This document shows positions 9,749 to 19,121 of a stretch of DNA of 64,000 nt, piece by piece; the stretch's first letter is position 1; every line of letters starts with the position of its first letter. The stretch comes from Choricystis sp. odSpoLacu1 (Eukaryota > Chlorophyta > Trebouxiophyceae), in assembly GCA_958009055.1 (NCBI GenBank), contig OY253660.1, positions 496,001 through 560,000 on the forward strand, read 5' to 3'. The notes under the pieces were generated by a model, which did no database searches, was not told the origin of the DNA, and saw only the letters and a program-made list of their open reading frames with translations. The translations under genes and the position numbers were made by a program.

Positions 9749-10907
9749 ATGGCAGTCGCGTCGCGTGCCCGCGCCCTCGCACGCGCTTTCACGGCAGCCG
9801 CCTGCTCAGCTCAACGCCGTCACTCGTCCTGCGCCTTTGCCTTTGACATAGACGGCGTGCTGCTGCACGGCCGCACCCCCCTCCCTGGCGCAGCAGCCGC
9901 GCTAGCCCGCGTGCGCGCCGCCGGCGTTCCCCACGTCTGCCTGACCAACGGGGGAGGCCTGCTGGAGGCAGAGCGTGCCGCCCAGCTAGCGGCGTTGCTG
10001 GATTCACCGTCCATAGGCGAAAACGATGTCATCCTGTCGCACACGCCTATGAGGGAGCTGGTGCCCCGCTTCCGGGACGCGCTCGTTCTGGCGGTGGGGG
10101 GCGGCGCCACTCCCGCCGTTGCAGCCAGCTACGGCTTTCAGCGCGCTTTCACCCCCTACCAGGTGGCGGCCGCGTTACCGCACGCGGTGCCGCCCGCGCC
10201 CGCGCCGCCGCCGGAGGGGACGGTGCCGCTGCCGGCTGGGGTGTGCACGCCAGAGGATCCATTCCAAGCAGTGGTGAGTGAGGGAGGAAGGTGGAAGGAT
10301 GAGAGTGTGTGGTGAGCGTGGCTTAGTTTCAAAGCTGTTCACACATACACGCACCCTGCACGTCTCCCCCATCCAGATCGTCCTGCACGACCCCGCGTGT
10401 TATTCGACCGACATTCAGATCGTGGTTGACTGCCTCGTCGGCAACGGCGTCATTACTGAGCGCTCTCCCACACCGCCACGCCCGACCCACCCCCCCATCT
10501 TCTTCAGCAATGCCGATGTCCTGTACCCCAACCTGCACCCCGTGCCCCGGCTGGGACAGGGCGCCTTCTTGGCTGCGGTGGGGGCGGTGTACCGTGCGGT
10601 GACGGGGCACGGGCTGAGTGAGACGGGGGTGGTCAGGTATGGGAAACCGGAACGCGCACCCTACGACCTGGCCCGCTCCCGGCTGACCGCCCAAGCTGCT
10701 CGACACAACCTCCCTCCCGCCACCACCATCTACATAGTGGGCGACAATCCCGCCGCCGACATTGCGGGCGCGCACGCGCACGGCTTTGACGGCCTGCTCG
10801 TGTTGACGGGCGTCGCGCAGGCTGACTGTGACATCCACTCCGCGGTGGCCGTGTTTGATGGCGTGGGGGACGCGGTGGGCTGGGCGCTGGAGAAGCATGG
10901 CGTGTGA
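9749..10907 (+). CDS. HAD-superfamily class IIA hydrolase (CECR5/HDHD5-like)
   Basis: Exons 9749-10273 and 10377-10907 encode 351 residues. Motif I is AFDIDGVLLHG with Asp33 as nucleophile and Asp35 as acid/base; motif II is LTNGG (Thr66-Gly69); the conserved Lys lies in YGKPERAPYDLA; motif III is VGDNPAADIAGA (296-307). Order and spacing match class IIA HADs. The arginine-rich start (SRARALARAF..RRHSS) looks like a mitochondrial leader, as in CECR5 proteins. The natural substrate of that group is unclear; phosphatase chemistry is expected. The intron has a GTGAGT donor and falls after QAV. Confidence 0.88.
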
Positions 10908-10972
10908 ATGAAAAAGAGGGTGTTTAGTTTTTCACGTTTTGCAACCCTCTCTCTTTACAGTGTGACAATGAT

Positions 10973-12240
10973 TCAACCCGCCTCCAGAGCATCCCCATTC
11001 AGAAACGGGTGGGTGAGCAGTTCTGCCGCGTCCGGTCGCGCTGCCCACGGGCCCACCGCACGCGCGAGTGCGTCCCACCCTGCGCCACCCCCCGCATCCA
11101 AAAACGCGACGCCTTCTGCCCAGTCTGGCTCCTCGGACGCGTACTCTCGGAACGCGGCCACGTCGCATGCAAACGTGCCTTCCATCAGCCTGGCCAGCGC
11201 GTCCACGTCGGACGGCGGCGCGGACGGCGACGCAAACGCGGCGAGCGCGGCAAACGCAGCGACCAGCCCCCAGCACGACACGTCGTCCGACCGCGCGAAC
11301 TGGGCCCTGTCGCGGGGGGAGCGCGCTCCCGCCGCCGCCGCCCGGCGCCACAGGGCGGCGTGTGTGTCGGCCAGCACGGAGCGTGGTGGGGGCGGTGTGG
11401 CAGCGTCCAAAATCACGCGCCCGCCGCCGTCGGGTGGACCGTCGCCCGCGTCCCACAGTTCACCCAGCGTCGCTCCACCACACAGCCGGGCGGCGCTGAC
11501 GTCGGGTGAGAGGGCCAGGTCGACGACACGAGCGGTCAGGTCTGCGGGTGTGGCTTCATCGGCAGGAGAGAGGAGCAACGATCCTGGACTGAACGCGGCG
11601 TGCGTGCGGTCGACCGAGTGCAGCGCAGCGAGGCCTTTAACCGCGTCGCGCAACGCTTTTGTGACAAACACGCGGCGTGCGCGCCGCACGTCTGCGGGTT
11701 TGGTCACCCGGCGCGTCGTGCTGACAATGGCACGCGGCCCCACACTCTGCGCCAGCTTGCAGTAGGTGGGCAGGGAGCGTGCACCATGGTCGCGAAACGC
11801 GAGCCACTGTTCGCCTGTGGACGTGACGAAACCGCCCAGCGGGGGCGACAGTTGCACCGCGTCCGCCCGTGCAGCGGCAGCATGAGCCGCCTGCTCATTC
11901 GCCGCCAGGTCGGCCACACTGGCTCCATACGCTTTCAGGATGACGCGTGTGCCTGCATGCTTGCCGACAACGACGCGGCCTCGGTACAGGCGCACGTCGG
12001 CCGCGTCGTCGTCATCAGCTGCCTTGTCTGCGTCCCGCCCACCATCAGCCAGGGCCGCCGTCAGTGTGGCCGCTGGATTGGTCACACTTGTCGTCACCGA
12101 CCCCAGCCTCACGGTCGCTATGCGGCGCTCGACGACGACGTCGGTGGACGCCAGGTCGGCGCGTGCAGCTGACGCGCGCGCGCGCGGCGCCGTGGCGGCT
12201 GCAGCCGGCGCGCGCAGGGCGGCAGGGTTGCGTGGTGCAT
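10973..12240 (-). CDS. Plastid-like protein kinase homologue, degenerate (pseudokinase)
   Basis: The only ATG that fits is at 12240 (MHHATLPPCARRLQ, leader-like). Its frame must shift at a (CG)7 run (12173-12186) to enter the long frame that ends in TGA at 10973. The total is 1268 nt, exactly 2 nt over a multiple of three. The body has a kinase layout: GRVVVGKHAGTRVILKAY (glycine loop and VAIK-like Lys), LHSVDRTHAAFSPGSLLL where HRDxKPxN would be, VVDLALSP where DFG would be, and a C-lobe ending LLTHPFLNGD. The catalytic Asp and DFG Asp positions look altered, so an inactive kinase is inferred. About 421 residues after frame repair. It is convergent with the HAD gene. Confidence 0.62.
12173..12186. 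repeat. (CG)7 run at a frame break
   Basis: Seven CG units inside the pseudokinase leader. Removing one unit would join the ATG frame to the kinase frame. Confidence 0.8.
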
Positions 12241-12389
12241 TTTTCTGAGTGTGTGAAGGCCAGCGGCAGGCGCGCGCACGCGCAACGGGCGCCAACCCCC
12301 ACCGCACGCCCACGAATTTGCCGGGTTTGGACACAGAGGAGTGAGTTTTGTGTCGACGTTTTCTGCAGGCTGTCCTCTTTTACACACGC

Positions 12390-13280
12390 TCACTCCCACT
12401 CCCACGCGTCGTCCGCGTCAACAGGCGTGGCTTTGGAATTAACACTCTCGCCTTGACCGTCTCCATCCACGCCTTCGTCTTCGTCAACCGGCGCCTCTTC
12501 TGTGTCCTCTTCTTCTTTCTCTGCGTCCACACTCTCCTCCTCCAGCTCAGCCTGCACCGCCGCCACCGCGGCCGCGTGTCTGTCCCAAAAGTCGGCCTCT
12601 GTGAACAGAGACGGCACGATTTTTTCAAACAGGGCGGCGGTGAAGGGGTCGTCAGCGAGTGACGCCGCCGCGTGCGCCTCCCGGTCCGCGTCCGACAGGC
12701 GCGCCGCGTCCGGCAGTTCAGCAGTGTACGTGGCAGGGTTGCGCAGCACGCGGGCACGAGCTGCCGCTGCAGCCGATGGCGACGGGTCGACAGGCAAGGC
12801 AGCGTCAGCGTCCGCAACCGCTGAGTTAAGAGCCGTGGCCAACCCATCGCCCTGCACCCTGGCCGCCCCACCCGACACCAAGACCAGCCCGTCCCTCAAC
12901 GCGTCAGGTAACGCCTGCGTCAACGCGGCGGTGGCGCTCGCCAGGGCGGCGGGGGCGGCAGCCACAGCGTCGACCGCTGCCGCGCGCGCGGCCGCGGCAG
13001 CAGGCGCCACCAGCCAGCCCGCCGACGCGGCCGCCTCCTGCACCGCAGGGGCTGCGGCAGCGGCCGCGCTCTCAGCTGCGGCCACTAACTCGGGCGCCGC
13101 GCTGCGTGCCTCCTCCGCCGCACCCCGCCCAAATGCGGCAGCTTCAGCCGCCCAGTCTGTGGCCGTCAGGGCGCCACTCACATCGGCCAGCGCGTCGGCC
13201 GCCGCGTCGGCGGCCGCAGTGGCGGCTTTGGAGGCGTACGACCACAGGGCGGACAGAGGGTCTGCGTTTTCGTTGGCCAT
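12390..13280 (-). CDS. Ala-rich protein with BSD-like C-terminal domain
   Basis: A single exon of 296 residues from the ATG at 13280. Residues ~10-170 form a long Ala-rich, probably helical region. The segment ending DPFTAALFEKIVPSLFTEADFWDRHAA resembles a BSD domain, whose hallmark is a final helix with adjacent Phe-Trp (here FW in ADFWDR). An acidic tail (EEESVDAEKEEEDTEE) follows. BSD proteins include TFIIH p62, synapse-associated proteins and plant DOS2-like proteins of unknown role; the overall layout is closest to the last group, but I am not certain. Stop TGA. Confidence 0.6.
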   Translation of the reverse strand: MANENADPLSALWSYASKAATAAADAAADALADVSGALTATDWAAEAAAFGRGAAEEARSAAPELVAAAESAAAAAAPAVQEAAASAGWLVAPAAAAARAAAVDAVAAAPAALASATAALTQALPDALRDGLVLVSGGAARVQGDGLATALNSAVADADAALPVDPSPSAAAAARARVLRNPATYTAELPDAARLSDADREAHAAASLADDPFTAALFEKIVPSLFTEADFWDRHAAAVAAVQAELEEESVDAEKEEEDTEEAPVDEDEGVDGDGQGESVNSKATPVDADDAWEWE

Positions 13281-13310
13281 AGTGTTTTTGGGTGTGTGTG
13301 TTTTATTTTC

Positions 13311-13935
13311 TCAATCAGTCGTCGGGTCCATGACGCCCAGCACAGCGTCAGACAAGGATTCTAGCGCTCCTCCCGGCCGTGTCGCAGCTTCCAGAGCGGC
13401 TGCCGGGTCGGACGAGGCCAGCACTGCTTGTGCCGCGGCGCGAGTGGACGCGACGTCCAGAGACGCGCGCACGTCGGTCGACGCGGCCAGCGCGTCCAGC
13501 TGGGGGCGGGTCAGGCGGCAGCCGAGCTCGTCCGGGTCGAGCGCAGCCTCGGCGGCAGCGCGTAGGCCTGTGGTTTTGGGGGGTGGGTGGGTCGATTTGA
13601 ACGGCAACACGGCGCGATGCGCCTTCCCTCTCTCTCTCCTGCACCGTACCTCGCGGCGGCGGCACAACTGGAGCCACAGGCGCACTCACAGCCTGCTGCT
13701 GCTTGTCGTCCAAGCGTACGGCCACACCCACAACGGCGTCCCCGTCGCGGCGAAGCGTGCGCACGCGCCCGGTCGCGGCGCGTGGCGCGGTGTCCGGCAG
13801 GCGCCCCACGCGGGCGCCGTCGGCGGTGAGAGAGACAGTGCCGTCTGGCGCGACGGTGATGGCGGAGCCTGCGCGCAGGGACAGGGGGGTGGGCGACGCG
13901 AGCTCCAGCAATTCGATGTCGGCGACGCGAGCCAT
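13311..13935 (-). CDS. Hypothetical protein, two exons
   Basis: Exons 13935-13650 and 13567-13311 join at a GTACGG donor and an ACCACAG acceptor to 180 residues. The N-terminal half reads as a beta-rich module (VADIELLELASPTPLSL, GSAITVAPDGTVSLTAD, DAVVGVAVRL). The C-terminal half is helical and Ala-rich (PQLDALAASTDVRASLD). No family recognised. It lies 30 bp upstream of the BSD gene's start in the same orientation, and its own ATG is 148 bp from the divergent Mpo1-like gene. The protein-like composition and clean splice support a real gene. Confidence 0.55.
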
Positions 13936-14083
13936 CGAACGAAAAAACAGAGAGTGAGACCCGACCTCTCTCTCCCCTTGTTTTTTGCCGCCGTGCCCCG
14001 CGTGGGGGCTCGTGCGCGCGCAGCCTCCCGTGTGTGCCAACACGCACACACAAGGGCCGTTTGTTTTCTGCCAAACTCCCACA

Positions 14084-14842
14084 ATGCAGCCCCCCGCCCG
14101 CCGTATGACGCGCTCTTCTCGCACCCTCAACCTCGACCTGACCCAGCAACTCGTCGACTACGGTGCCTACCACAGCAAGCCGGCCAACCAGGTGAGAATA
14201 GAGGGTGTGTGCGGGAGCATGGGAGGGTGGGCAGTCGGGGACCAAGCGACGGCCGAGGGAAACCAACCCCGCTCCCTCTCACCCCACACCCCTCCTCAGC
14301 TCATCCACTTCATATTTGTGCCACTCATAGCCCTCACGCTGTGCGTGTGGCTGGCCCTGGTGTCGCCGTCCACTCGCCCGCTGCCTCTTCCATCCTGGCT
14401 GCCGCCCACCCTGCGAGCCGCTGCCTCCCCTAACGCCGCCCTGGCCGCCGTCGCCGCATATTCTGCCTACTATATGGCCCTGGACCCGGGGGCGGGCGTG
14501 TCCTGGGCTGCCGTCATTGGTCTCCCTACCTGGCTCGCCGCGACACACTGGGCGCTCACCCGCCCCGCCTCCGCCGCGCGCGAAACCGCGGTCGCTCACG
14601 CCGCCTCCTGGGCCGCCCAAGTCGTGTTCGGCCACGCCCTCATTGAAGGGCGCCGCCCCGCCCTTATCGACTCCCTAGCGCAGTCGCTGGTGTTGGCCCC
14701 GCTGTTTGCCTGGGTTGAGTTTTTGTTTGCGGTGGGCTATCGCCCCCCCCTCAAGCGTGCCGTGGATGCGGGCGTGGCGGCTGACGCGCGGGCGAGAAGG
14801 GTGAGTGGAGTGCGCACGCGCAGTGTGAAGCGGCGGGTGTGA
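14084..14842 (+). CDS. DUF962/Mpo1-like membrane protein
   Basis: Exons 14084-14191 and 14300-14842. Exon 1 gives LNLDLTQQLVDYGAYHSKPANQ and exon 2 continues LIHFIFVPLIALTLCVWLAL, matching the Mpo1/YGL010W pattern of Y...H....N...H..G/F-P. The later VVFGHALIEGRRPALIDSL and APLFAWVEFLF complete the family. Yeast Mpo1 is an ER Fe(II) dioxygenase that shortens 2-hydroxy fatty acids from phytosphingosine; His residues in YGAYH, LIHF and FGHA are the likely ligands. About four membrane segments. A good donor (AGAAGG|GTGAGTGG) at ~14802 hints that the last ~13 residues are intronic and a further short exon exists. Confidence 0.8.
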   Translation: MQPPARRMTRSSRTLNLDLTQQLVDYGAYHSKPANQVRIEGVCGSMGGWAVGDQATAEGNQPRSLSPHTPPQLIHFIFVPLIALTLCVWLALVSPSTRPLPLPSWLPPTLRAAASPNAALAAVAAYSAYYMALDPGAGVSWAAVIGLPTWLAATHWALTRPASAARETAVAHAASWAAQVVFGHALIEGRRPALIDSLAQSLVLAPLFAWVEFLFAVGYRPPLKRAVDAGVAADARARRVSGVRTRSVKRRV

Positions 14843-14945
14843 AGAGAGAGGCGAGAGTTCGTTTTTCGGCGTCGGTGTCAGAACTGAGTTTCCTTTTCTC
14901 TCCCGCGTTTCTCTCTCCCACGCACTTACACGCACGCATTCGACC

Positions 14946-15888
14946 ATGCGGCACCGGCTGGCCGGCTTGCTGCGCACCGCAGCCCGCGGCGCGGGCGGCG
15001 TGGGCGCCACGGCGCGTGCGGCCGACGGCGGCGCGGTGCGTCGGTGCATTGGGCGGTGGTCGGGGGGCGCGCCCTCCCCTCGCGGCCGTGCCTCGCCGTA
15101 CTCTGAATGAAACAAAACTCACACACACACACACCTCCTCACTCTCCCAACAGCCTCGCTTCCTGGCGCGCGCCCTGGTCACCGCGCCGCGCGCGTTCCC
15201 CACACCTCACCACACGCTCCACCCCCCCCACCACCACCAACGCCGCACCATGTTTGTGCAGACGCAGACGACGCCCAACCCTGCCTCCCTCATGTTTCTG
15301 CCGGGTGAACCCGTGCTGGGGCCCGGCGCGTCCGCCACGTTTGACGACGCGCGGTCGGCATGCGCCTCCCCCCTTGCCTCCGCCATCTTCCGCGTTGACG
15401 GCGTCGCCTCCGTCTTTTTTGGGTCCGACTTTGTGACGGTGACGAAAAAGGAGGACATCGGGTGGGAGTTGATCAAGCCAGGGGTGTTTGATGCGATCAT
15501 GGAGCACTATGCTTCGGGCGCGCCCGCCCTCTCACCCGACACTGATGCCTCCTCCACCCCACCCGACACCGCGCCCTCGCCCGACGACTCGGACGCGGTG
15601 GCCATGATCAAGGAGTTGATCGAGACCCGCATCCGGCCGGCGGTGCAGGAGGATGGGGGCGACATTGAATACGTGTCGTTTGAGGAGTCCAGCGGCACCG
15701 TCACCGTGCGCATGCGGGGCGCGTGCTCGGGCTGCCCCTCGTCCGCGGTGACCCTGAAATCAGGCATCGAAAACATGCTGGCACACTACATTCCCGAAGT
15801 GCAGCGCGTGGTGGAGGCGCCCCCGGACGATGCCGCGCTCGCGGGGGAGGCCGCGTTCCGCAACTTGGAGAAACACTTGAGCAGTTGA
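14946..15888 (+). CDS. NFU1: NFU1-type iron-sulfur cluster scaffold, mitochondrial
   Basis: Exons 14946-15035 and 15154-15888 encode 274 residues. The leader is Arg/Ala-rich (MRHRLAGLLRTAARGAGG). The Nfu N-domain starts at MFVQTQTTPNPASLMFLPG and includes FRVDGVASVFFGSDFVTVTK. The C-terminal NifU-like domain has EDGGDIEYVSFE and the cluster-binding CSGC at 221-224. Both domains together mark mitochondrial NFU1 (plant NFU4/5), which delivers 4Fe-4S clusters to lipoate synthase and respiratory proteins. The Met in the middle of exon 2 could be an internal start but would lose the leader. Intron 118 nt with a (CA)n tract. Confidence 0.92.
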
Positions 15889-16001
15889 GAGAGAGGGAGA
15901 GAGAGAGGGTTTTGTGTTTTGCGTGCTTTGTGTGTGTGTTTTGTGTGTCAAAATCAGGGCGGAGATCAATCGATTTTTCTTTCGTTTTTTTCTTCTCTCC
16001 A

Positions 16002-17770
16002 TCACGCCAAGACGCCCCCCACCCCATACACCAGAACCCCCACCCCCACCGCCGCCGCCCACGTGATGGCCAGGTAGGCGTACCCACTCGCATCGGCGGG
16101 CGCTTGTCGCAGCATGGCGGTGGCTTCCGCGGCGAGGGTGGAGACGGTGGAGAGGGAGCCCGCGACCCCGATCTGGAGCGCGGCCGCCAGGATGGCAGAC
16201 GGCGACCCCGGCCCGGGAGGCACGCGCGCCGTCCATGCCGCCACGGCGCACGTCAGCAGGCAGCCGCCCACGTTGGCGGCCAGGGTGCCGGCAGGGAGGA
16301 AGCGCCAGGCGCCAGGGAGGCGGTAGTTGAGGGGGGACAGGCGCCACCGCGTCAGCGCGCCGAGCGGGGCCGCGAGCACCGCTGTCCACACGCCGCGGCG
16401 CACGGGGTGGCCATCGATGGCGGTCAGAGCGATCGAAGCCGCGAAGACGGCGAGGCCGGCCGCGGTGACGACGGCGTTGGTCTTGGTGGCAAAGGAGTGG
16501 GCCACGCCGCGCCCGCCCGCGGCTTCGACCAGTGTTTCCCACGCCGCGGCGACGCGGTCGCGCAGCGGCGGAGCGTGGTGGTGGTGCGCCGGCCGGCGAC
16601 TCCCGCCATCTGCCTCCCCATTCTCCACCCGCACTTTGGCGGCCAGCGCGCCCGCCGACAGTGATTCTTCAAACTCCGGCGCAGGCGGCGACGGCAGGCG
16701 TGGAGGCGGCGCGTGCGCGTGGTGCCCGCCGCGCCGTCGCGCGCCGCCGCCCCCACTGCCGCTGCCTTCGGCTGTCGACGCCTTGTCCGCCGCTCGCCGG
16801 CGTTCAGTGGCGTCGGATGCAACTGCAGCTCGTCCGGCCCCTGTCGTCGGCGGCCGGGCGGCCACGTGGGCTGCGAGCCTTCGCAGGGGGAGGATGACTT
16901 CGCCATCCCTCGCGAGAGCGCCGCCCGCAGCCGCAGCCTCCGGGTCTGCCACCCCGCCCGATGCGAGCGCAGTCATGACGAGTCTGCCACTCTCCACATC
17001 CACCTGGCGGGCGGGGACGCCGACGGTGGCGCCCGCGCGCGGCGCGCGCGCGACGAGCGCGGCAGCGCGCACCGCCGCGCGCGCGGCGGGCGGCGTGCCG
17101 CGGTCGTCCAGCAGGCGGGCCAAGTGTTCGCCTGCTGCATAGGAGGCGAGGGCGACACACCCGCCCACAAACCAGCCCCACAACCACTGTGTCCACCGCC
17201 CGCCACGCCGGCCAGACCCACCCACCAGTTGTTGTGTCAACGCCAGCGCCCAACTGGACAGCGTGGTTAGAGACCCGCAGAAGCCGGTACGTAGCCCTAT
17301 GTGCAGCTCGGGCCGCCCCTGCCACGGGTGGCCGGGAGGGAGGGCGGCCACAGGCTTCGGCGTGCCGAGGGCCAGAGTGGACGACGCGGCGGCCAGCCCC
17401 ATGATGAAGGAGCCCGCCACGTTGGAGGGGAGGTCGGGGAAGTAGGCGCCGTAGGGGTCGGCGCCCAGGCCTGTGGGAAAGGAAAAGGCGGGCGGTGTTG
17501 GTTTAGGTTTCGTCGGGTCTTTCGTCAACGTTTTTTTTTTTTTTTTTTCCTTCCTTTCCCTCCTCCCTCACCTTGCGACGTCAAGCACGTTTCCCACCCG
17601 CCACGACACCCGTCCGAAAACACGGCGTCCAGCCCCGCTCGTGCCGCCACCCCCAGCTGGGAGAAGAGGAAGACGTGGGCGACGACGGCCGCTGTTTCGC
17701 GCGCAGCGGCGGCATGCGTGCGCCGCGCGGTGGCGGCGACGTCATCACGTCCTCCGCTGTGTGACGGCAT
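16002..17770 (-). CDS. FEX: Dual-domain fluoride channel (FEX/CrcB family)
   Basis: Exons 17770-17572 and 17470-16002 encode 555 residues. Two CrcB-like halves are visible. The first has LPSNVAGSFIMGL and LRTGFCGSLTTLSSW; the second has GTLAANVGGCLLT and QIGVAGSLSTVSTLA. These contain the Asn and the Phe/Ser/Thr positions lining the fluoride pore. Eukaryotic FEX proteins export fluoride across the plasma membrane. Here the linker between halves is about 200 residues, low-complexity, with His clusters (HHHH, GGHHAHA). FEX proteins are usually nearer 350-400 residues, so this copy is unusually long. The start codon is the first Met of exon 1; an upstream exon cannot be excluded. Confidence 0.86.
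17531..17548. repeat. Poly-T run (18) in an intron
   Basis: Lies in the FEX intron; reads as poly-A in the sense strand. A long homopolymer liable to length error. Confidence 0.8.
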
Positions 17771-17924
17771 GCGTGAGAGGAGCGGAGTGGTGGCGCTGGA
17801 GGAGCGCGCCAGCGTATCAGCCGTGAATTGGGCGAGAAAAGAGAGAGAAAAGTGAGTGGCTTCGTTTTTTCGTCGACGGCGAACCCCTGTCAAGAGTTCA
17901 ACACACACCCTCACCACAACAAAA

Positions 17925-18811
17925 TCACAGACTCTCCACCCAGTTGCGCACAATGGCCATCCCTCCCTCCGTGATGACCGACTCTGGGTGGAACTGGACG
18001 CCCTGGAGGGACGGGTACTCGGTGTGCCTCACTCCCATGATCGTCTCATCCTCTGTCCACGCCGTCACCTCCAGGCAGGCCGGGCACGACGCTTTGTCGA
18101 TGACGAGGGAGTGGTAGCGGGCCGCCATGAAGGGGGAGGGCAGGCCCGCCAGGACGCCGACACCGTTGTGGTGGACGGCGTGTGCTTTGCCGTGGACAGC
18201 CCCCGACGGCGCGCGCACCACGTTGCCCCCAAACGCTTCCCCGATGCACTGGTGCCCCATGCACACGCCCAGCAGGGGGAGCAGGGGGCCGACGCGGGCG
18301 ACAGTCTCGAGAGAGATGCCGCTCTCGCACGGCGCGCCCGGGCCGGGGGAGACGAGCACGCCCGCCGGGTCCAGCGCCAGCAGTTCGTCCACCGTGATAG
18401 CGTCGTTGGGGTGGACGACGACGGTGGCGCCGAGTTGGCCCAGGTACTGAGGGTGGGTCGAAAGGAGAAGGTTAAGGGGACGGGATCGGTTGCCCTTGCC
18501 GCCGCAATGCCACCCCTCCAAGGCTCCCAATACTCCACCCTGCCTTCTCTCTCATCTCTCACCTGCACCAGGTTGTACGTGAACGAGTCGTAGTTGTCCA
18601 CCACGACGACTGGGCGGCGCGGCGACGCGCGGGCGACGAGCGTCGCGCGGCAGCGTGGCCCAGTCACCGTCGCTGGCGACGCGCCGTCGCAGCTGCGCAG
18701 GGTGCGTGCAGGCATCCGTGCACAGGGCAGGCTGGAGAGGGTGGCGGGTGGCCTGGGCAGGGCGGCGCGGGCGGCGCGCGGCGCCGACGCGCAGCACAGG
18801 GGCGCTGCCAT
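17925..18811 (-). CDS. ASB/trpG: Anthranilate synthase beta subunit (glutamine amidotransferase)
   Basis: Exons 18811-18563 and 18446-17925 encode 256 residues. A ~65-residue basic, Ser/Arg-rich leader suggests plastid import. The amidotransferase begins PVVVVDNYDSFTYNLVQ, the classic TrpG opening. The nucleophile is Cys145 in GVCMGHQ; the His236/Glu238 pair is in HPES; LVSPGPGAP is the oxyanion strand. The enzyme hydrolyses glutamine and channels ammonia to the alpha subunit for anthranilate in tryptophan synthesis. PabA-type glutaminases are similar, but the stand-alone form with a leader favours ASB. Intron 116 nt. Confidence 0.92.
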
Positions 18812-19121
18812 TTGTGTGTGTGGATGGGAGGAGGGGGAAGGCAGGTGTGCGTGTGTGTGTGTGCAACAAGACGCGGAGGCGCGGCGAGCGGCAACACAAG
18901 GCGCCAGGCCTTGTTTTTTTCCTCGCCGTCGGCTTCTGGCCGGCTTTTTTTCGTCGCGACCTTTCTTTTTTTGGCCGCGACCACCGCCTCAGACCTCTCC
19001 AACACCCGGCTGGCTCGACCCAAGTCACCACATAGACGCACCACCGTCTCATTTTCACACACCCCTCCAACTTTTGGGCGTCGGCCCCACCCCCCCCGGC
19101 CGGCCTCGTGGCCCATCAACC
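18812..19121. other. Divergent intergenic, 310 bp
   Basis: Between the ASB start (minus) and the coiled-coil gene start (plus). Contains a (GT)n run at ~18846-18862 and AT-richer T-runs at 18910-18975. No gene recognised; presumably both promoters. Confidence 0.5.

Noticed and set aside
12244..12334. Start of the pseudokinase at a GTG near 12334
   Set aside because: A non-ATG start is unlikely here. The ATG at 12240 gives a leader-like peptide and joins the kinase frame with one CG unit removed.
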